A stretch of 35,083 nt of DNA from ZC4RG29 sp032907565 (lineage in GTDB: Bacteria; Bacteroidota; Bacteroidia; Cytophagales; Cyclobacteriaceae). The translations under genes and the position numbers were made by a program. The notes under the pieces were generated by a model. The model ran no database searches. It was given only the letters and a program-made list of their open reading frames with translations, and was not told where the DNA came from. Location: assembly GCA_032907565.1 (NCBI GenBank), contig JAJJPK010000217.1:1-35083 (forward strand), written 5' to 3'. This document shows, one piece after another, positions 32,783-35,083 of this stretch. Every line of letters begins with the position of its first letter. The stretch's first letter is position 1.

Positions 32783-34243
32783 ATGTCGAAAACGATCAAA
32801 TTGAAGCCTATTTCGAAGGATCTCATTATTGAACGGATGCGGTTCGAGAACCCCTGGTGGGTGTCGGCTTCCATTGACCGAGACTACAGCCAGCTGCCCC
32901 GCCGGCCTTACTTTAATTTATTTTTTCCCCTGGTCAATGAAACAGATGTGCGGAGGGCGGTGGTGTTGATGGGGCCGCGGCGCGTCGGAAAAACGGTGAT
33001 GATGCACCATGCCATTGAAAAGTTGATTCAGTTGAGTCAGCCGAAACAAAAGATCTGCTACATCGGCATCGACAATCCCATCTATCTGAACATTTCCCTG
33101 GAGCAACTTTTTTTGCTGGCCACAAAAGCAGCCGGCATTGAAGAGACCAAAGGATGGTTTGTATTCTTTGACGAGATACAATATCTCAAAGACTGGGAAG
33201 TGCATTTGAAAGTGTTAGTGGACAGTTATCCGCACACAAAGTTCATTGTATCAGGATCTGCCGCCGCCGCCTTGCGCCTGAAGAGCAGCGAAAGCGGCGC
33301 CGGCCGGTTCACAGAGTTTATGCTCCCGCCGCTGACGTTTCATGAATACATACACATGAAAGGATACGCGGACCTTATCCGTCCTTCTGCCGTTACGTGG
33401 AACGGCCATGTCAGTCGCTTTTACACTACGATCAACATCAAAGCAATTAACCGCCACTTCATTGATTACATCAATTTCGGCGGCTACCCGGAAGTGATCT
33501 TCTCGGAAAAAATCCAGGCAAACCCCGGTCGTTATATTAAAAGCGATATCGTCGACAAAGTATTGTTGCGCGACCTGCCCAGCCTGTATGGTATACAGGA
33601 TGTGCAGGAATTGAATGCATTCTTTACCACGCTGGCCTACTATAGCGGTAGTGAAGTTTCCCTGGACTCACTTTCAAAAGGCAGCGGTGTGCAAAAGAAC
33701 CTTTTAAAGAAATACCTGGAATACCTGGAGGCAGCATTTCTCATCAAAGTGGTTCATCGCATCGATGACAATGCAAAGAAATTCCAACGCGCAACATTCT
33801 ACAAAATATTCCTTACCAACCCTTCGTTGCGAAGCGCGCTCTTTTCACCGCTTGACGCCAGTGACGAAGCGCTGGGCAATATGGTGGAGACCGCCATCTT
33901 CGCTCAGTGGCTGCACCGTGAATGGTTCACACCATGGTATGCGCGGTGGACGGCCGGGCGATTTCAGGGTGAAGTGGATATGGTTGGGCTGGATCCGAAA
34001 AAATTTAAACCGCTCTGGGCGTTGGAGATAAAATGGACGAACCGCTTCTATGAGCGCCCCGATGAACTTAAAAGTCTTGATCACTTTTGTGAAAAGAACA
34101 ACCTGAAATCAGCGCTCATTACCACCATCGATAAAGAGGGAAATCTTCGCTATAAAGACATGGATTATACATTCGTACCGGCGGCGATGTATGCGTACGT
34201 TATCGGGCTGAACACCCTCGAGAAGAAGAAAAGCAAAGGTTAG
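32783..34243 (+). CDS. Stand-alone AAA ATPase with DUF4143 nuclease-fold C-terminus
   Basis: A 486-residue ATPase of the 'AAA_14 plus DUF4143' family. Walker A is GPRRVGKT (64-71), Walker B is WFVFFDEIQY (125-134) with D130 and E131, and FIVSGSA (154-160) is a sensor strand. LPPLTFHEYI (181-190) is a family hallmark. The C-terminal DUF4143 part has GEVDMVGL (396-403) and ALEIKW (413-418), spaced like the D and ExK of PD-(D/E)xK nucleases. Proteins of this family are common, variable between strains and of uncertain role; some have been discussed as defence- or mobile-element-related. The gene is divergent from DUF1801 and has no partner gene, and its leader is far more AT-rich than the surroundings, which suggests horizontal acquisition. 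Confidence 0.9.
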   Translation: MSKTIKLKPISKDLIIERMRFENPWWVSASIDRDYSQLPRRPYFNLFFPLVNETDVRRAVVLMGPRRVGKTVMMHHAIEKLIQLSQPKQKICYIGIDNPIYLNISLEQLFLLATKAAGIEETKGWFVFFDEIQYLKDWEVHLKVLVDSYPHTKFIVSGSAAAALRLKSSESGAGRFTEFMLPPLTFHEYIHMKGYADLIRPSAVTWNGHVSRFYTTINIKAINRHFIDYINFGGYPEVIFSEKIQANPGRYIKSDIVDKVLLRDLPSLYGIQDVQELNAFFTTLAYYSGSEVSLDSLSKGSGVQKNLLKKYLEYLEAAFLIKVVHRIDDNAKKFQRATFYKIFLTNPSLRSALFSPLDASDEALGNMVETAIFAQWLHREWFTPWYARWTAGRFQGEVDMVGLDPKKFKPLWALEIKWTNRFYERPDELKSLDHFCEKNNLKSALITTIDKEGNLRYKDMDYTFVPAAMYAYVIGLNTLEKKKSKG

Positions 34244-34308
34244 CGTACTCTGCCATCAGCAATGATTTCATCTGTTTAGCTGGGAGTTATTTAAAACGGG
34301 CGCACGAT

Positions 34309-34998
34309 TCAATTTTCCAACATCTTCCCGTGAACTGGACAATAATTCCACGACCCATTCATTTTCTCCTTGTCGACCGGGCAAAATTTCGGGGGCATAA
34401 GGGTCACCAGCGGGAGCTTCCAGAAAAACTCAGCGTTTGAATGCGATACTTTAAACTCGCCCTTGCGCTTTGCTTGGACCAGATTCTTCCCGTCTTCATC
34501 CTTCACTTTAAAAAAGTAATAGTGGAGTCCCTGTCCCATTTGTCCGAGCGTTTGAGCAAAAATTGGCTTCATACTCTCCGCGACAGTCAATACCTCAGCA
34601 TCAATCTGGTCATCCGCAAGGGGAAAATATTCCAGGCTGTCGCCGACAAGAACGGTAATTGATTTGCCTATTTCTTCCTCCGAGGCAAAATTCATTGTTC
34701 CGTCGGGATTTACACTTAGGTCGCACGCCCAAAGCACTAAGTAATCTTCAAACAAGATCTCGACCTGCTCAATCGTCTCTTGCGAAATGCCTCCGTAGTC
34801 CTTCAACGAGATCCTCCAGTATTCCGTTGGAATCCACCATACCATGCTCATCTTGTTATCCCTTTTATTCCATTGCTGAATCTCTCTCATTAAATCCATA
34901 AGGCTGACTTCCGTCTCTGTTTGTCCTATAGTCGTCAACGGAATACTTAAAAGGAATGCAAGCAGCAGTACTTTCATCATTTTTTGTGTCGAAATCAT
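34309..34998 (-). CDS. Exported protein of unknown function with a C-terminal Cys/His pair
   Basis: A protein of about 229 residues with a signal peptide (the hydrophobic run VLLLAFLLSIPLTTIGQ). Several in-frame ATGs lie close together (35013, 34998, 34980 and 34977); I use 34998, but 34980 is nearly as good. The body is rich in Trp, Tyr, Asp and Glu, with DNKMSMVWWIPTEYWRISL near the N-terminus. The C-terminus holds FCPVDKEKMNGSWNYCPVHG, two CPV(D/H) motifs that could bind a metal or heme. No family is recognised. It stands alone near the window edge, converging on the AAA/DUF4143 gene across a 65-bp gap without an obvious terminator. Confidence 0.75.
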   Translation of the reverse strand: MISTQKMMKVLLLAFLLSIPLTTIGQTETEVSLMDLMREIQQWNKRDNKMSMVWWIPTEYWRISLKDYGGISQETIEQVEILFEDYLVLWACDLSVNPDGTMNFASEEEIGKSITVLVGDSLEYFPLADDQIDAEVLTVAESMKPIFAQTLGQMGQGLHYYFFKVKDEDGKNLVQAKRKGEFKVSHSNAEFFWKLPLVTLMPPKFCPVDKEKMNGSWNYCPVHGKMLEN

Positions 34999-35083
34999 CG
35001 GGGATCCTCTCAATATTTATCCATTAGCTAGATGCGCCGCCGGTCACCTTTATACGCTCAGAAGCCCTACTGTAACCACTTTT

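Noticed and set aside
1..35083. tRNA, rRNA, CRISPR arrays, insertion sequences, integrases and att sites
   Set aside because: Intergenic regions were read on both strands; none shows a tRNA cloverleaf, spaced repeats or transposase-like frames. A covariance-model search was not possible.

Overview
The window looks like chromosomal DNA of a Bacteroidota bacterium, probably of the order Cytophagales. The evidence is a type IX secretion C-terminal sorting domain, a bacterial PcrB/GGGP synthase-type lipid gene, DUF4834 next to dapF, a RDD/SpoIIM/DUF4129/DUF4350/MoxR/DUF58 cluster, and start codons that mostly lack Shine-Dalgarno sequences. This placement is an inference from gene content. No rRNA, tRNA, CRISPR array, insertion sequence or prophage was recognised.

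Layout. (1) 1-3092, minus strand: RDD membrane protein, a small cytochrome b5-like protein, a BadF-type amino-sugar kinase, murQ, and an unrecognised gene cut by the window edge. The kinase and MurQ point to recovery of cell-wall amino sugars. (2) 3161-10703, plus strand: an M19 dipeptidase lipoprotein, then six tightly packed genes (SpoIIM-like, polytopic membrane protein, DUF4129, DUF4350, MoxR ATPase, DUF58). The four junctions up to DUF4350 overlap or touch, and the DUF58 start lies one base past the MoxR stop, so this is probably a membrane-associated MoxR chaperone module. (3) 10748-14132: a large secreted metalloprotease for type IX secretion, split by a frameshift just after its zinc motif. 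(4) 14137-18238, minus strand: GMC oxidoreductase, Tat-exported Gfo/Idh/MocA oxidoreductase and exported PmoA-like (DUF6807) protein, a likely sugar-oxidation unit. (5) 18499-27672, plus strand: carB (without the allosteric domain), DUF4834, dapF, secA (two frameshifts), a lipoprotein and an M20 amidohydrolase. (6) 27970-29514: holin-superfamily membrane protein, small membrane partner, and PcrB/GGGP synthase in one overlapping operon. (7) 29629-35083: looser, more accessory content: DUF6448 protein, serine hydrolase, small membrane protein, DUF1801 protein, a stand-alone AAA/DUF4143 ATPase behind a very AT-rich leader, and an unrecognised secreted protein.

The most striking observation is damage to secA, normally essential and single-copy. 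An exact 7-bp tandem duplication sits in the Walker A codons, and about 10-13 bp are missing near the start of the C-terminal part. With the protease frameshift this makes three reading-frame breaks in 35 kb. Assembly or sequencing error is the simplest explanation, but neither secA lesion looks like a homopolymer miscall. I did not find a clearly undescribed defence or mobile system. The better candidates for new biology are the MoxR module with its structured leader, the GMC/Gfo/PmoA unit lacking its usual small subunit, and the AAA/DUF4143 gene with its repeated leader element.
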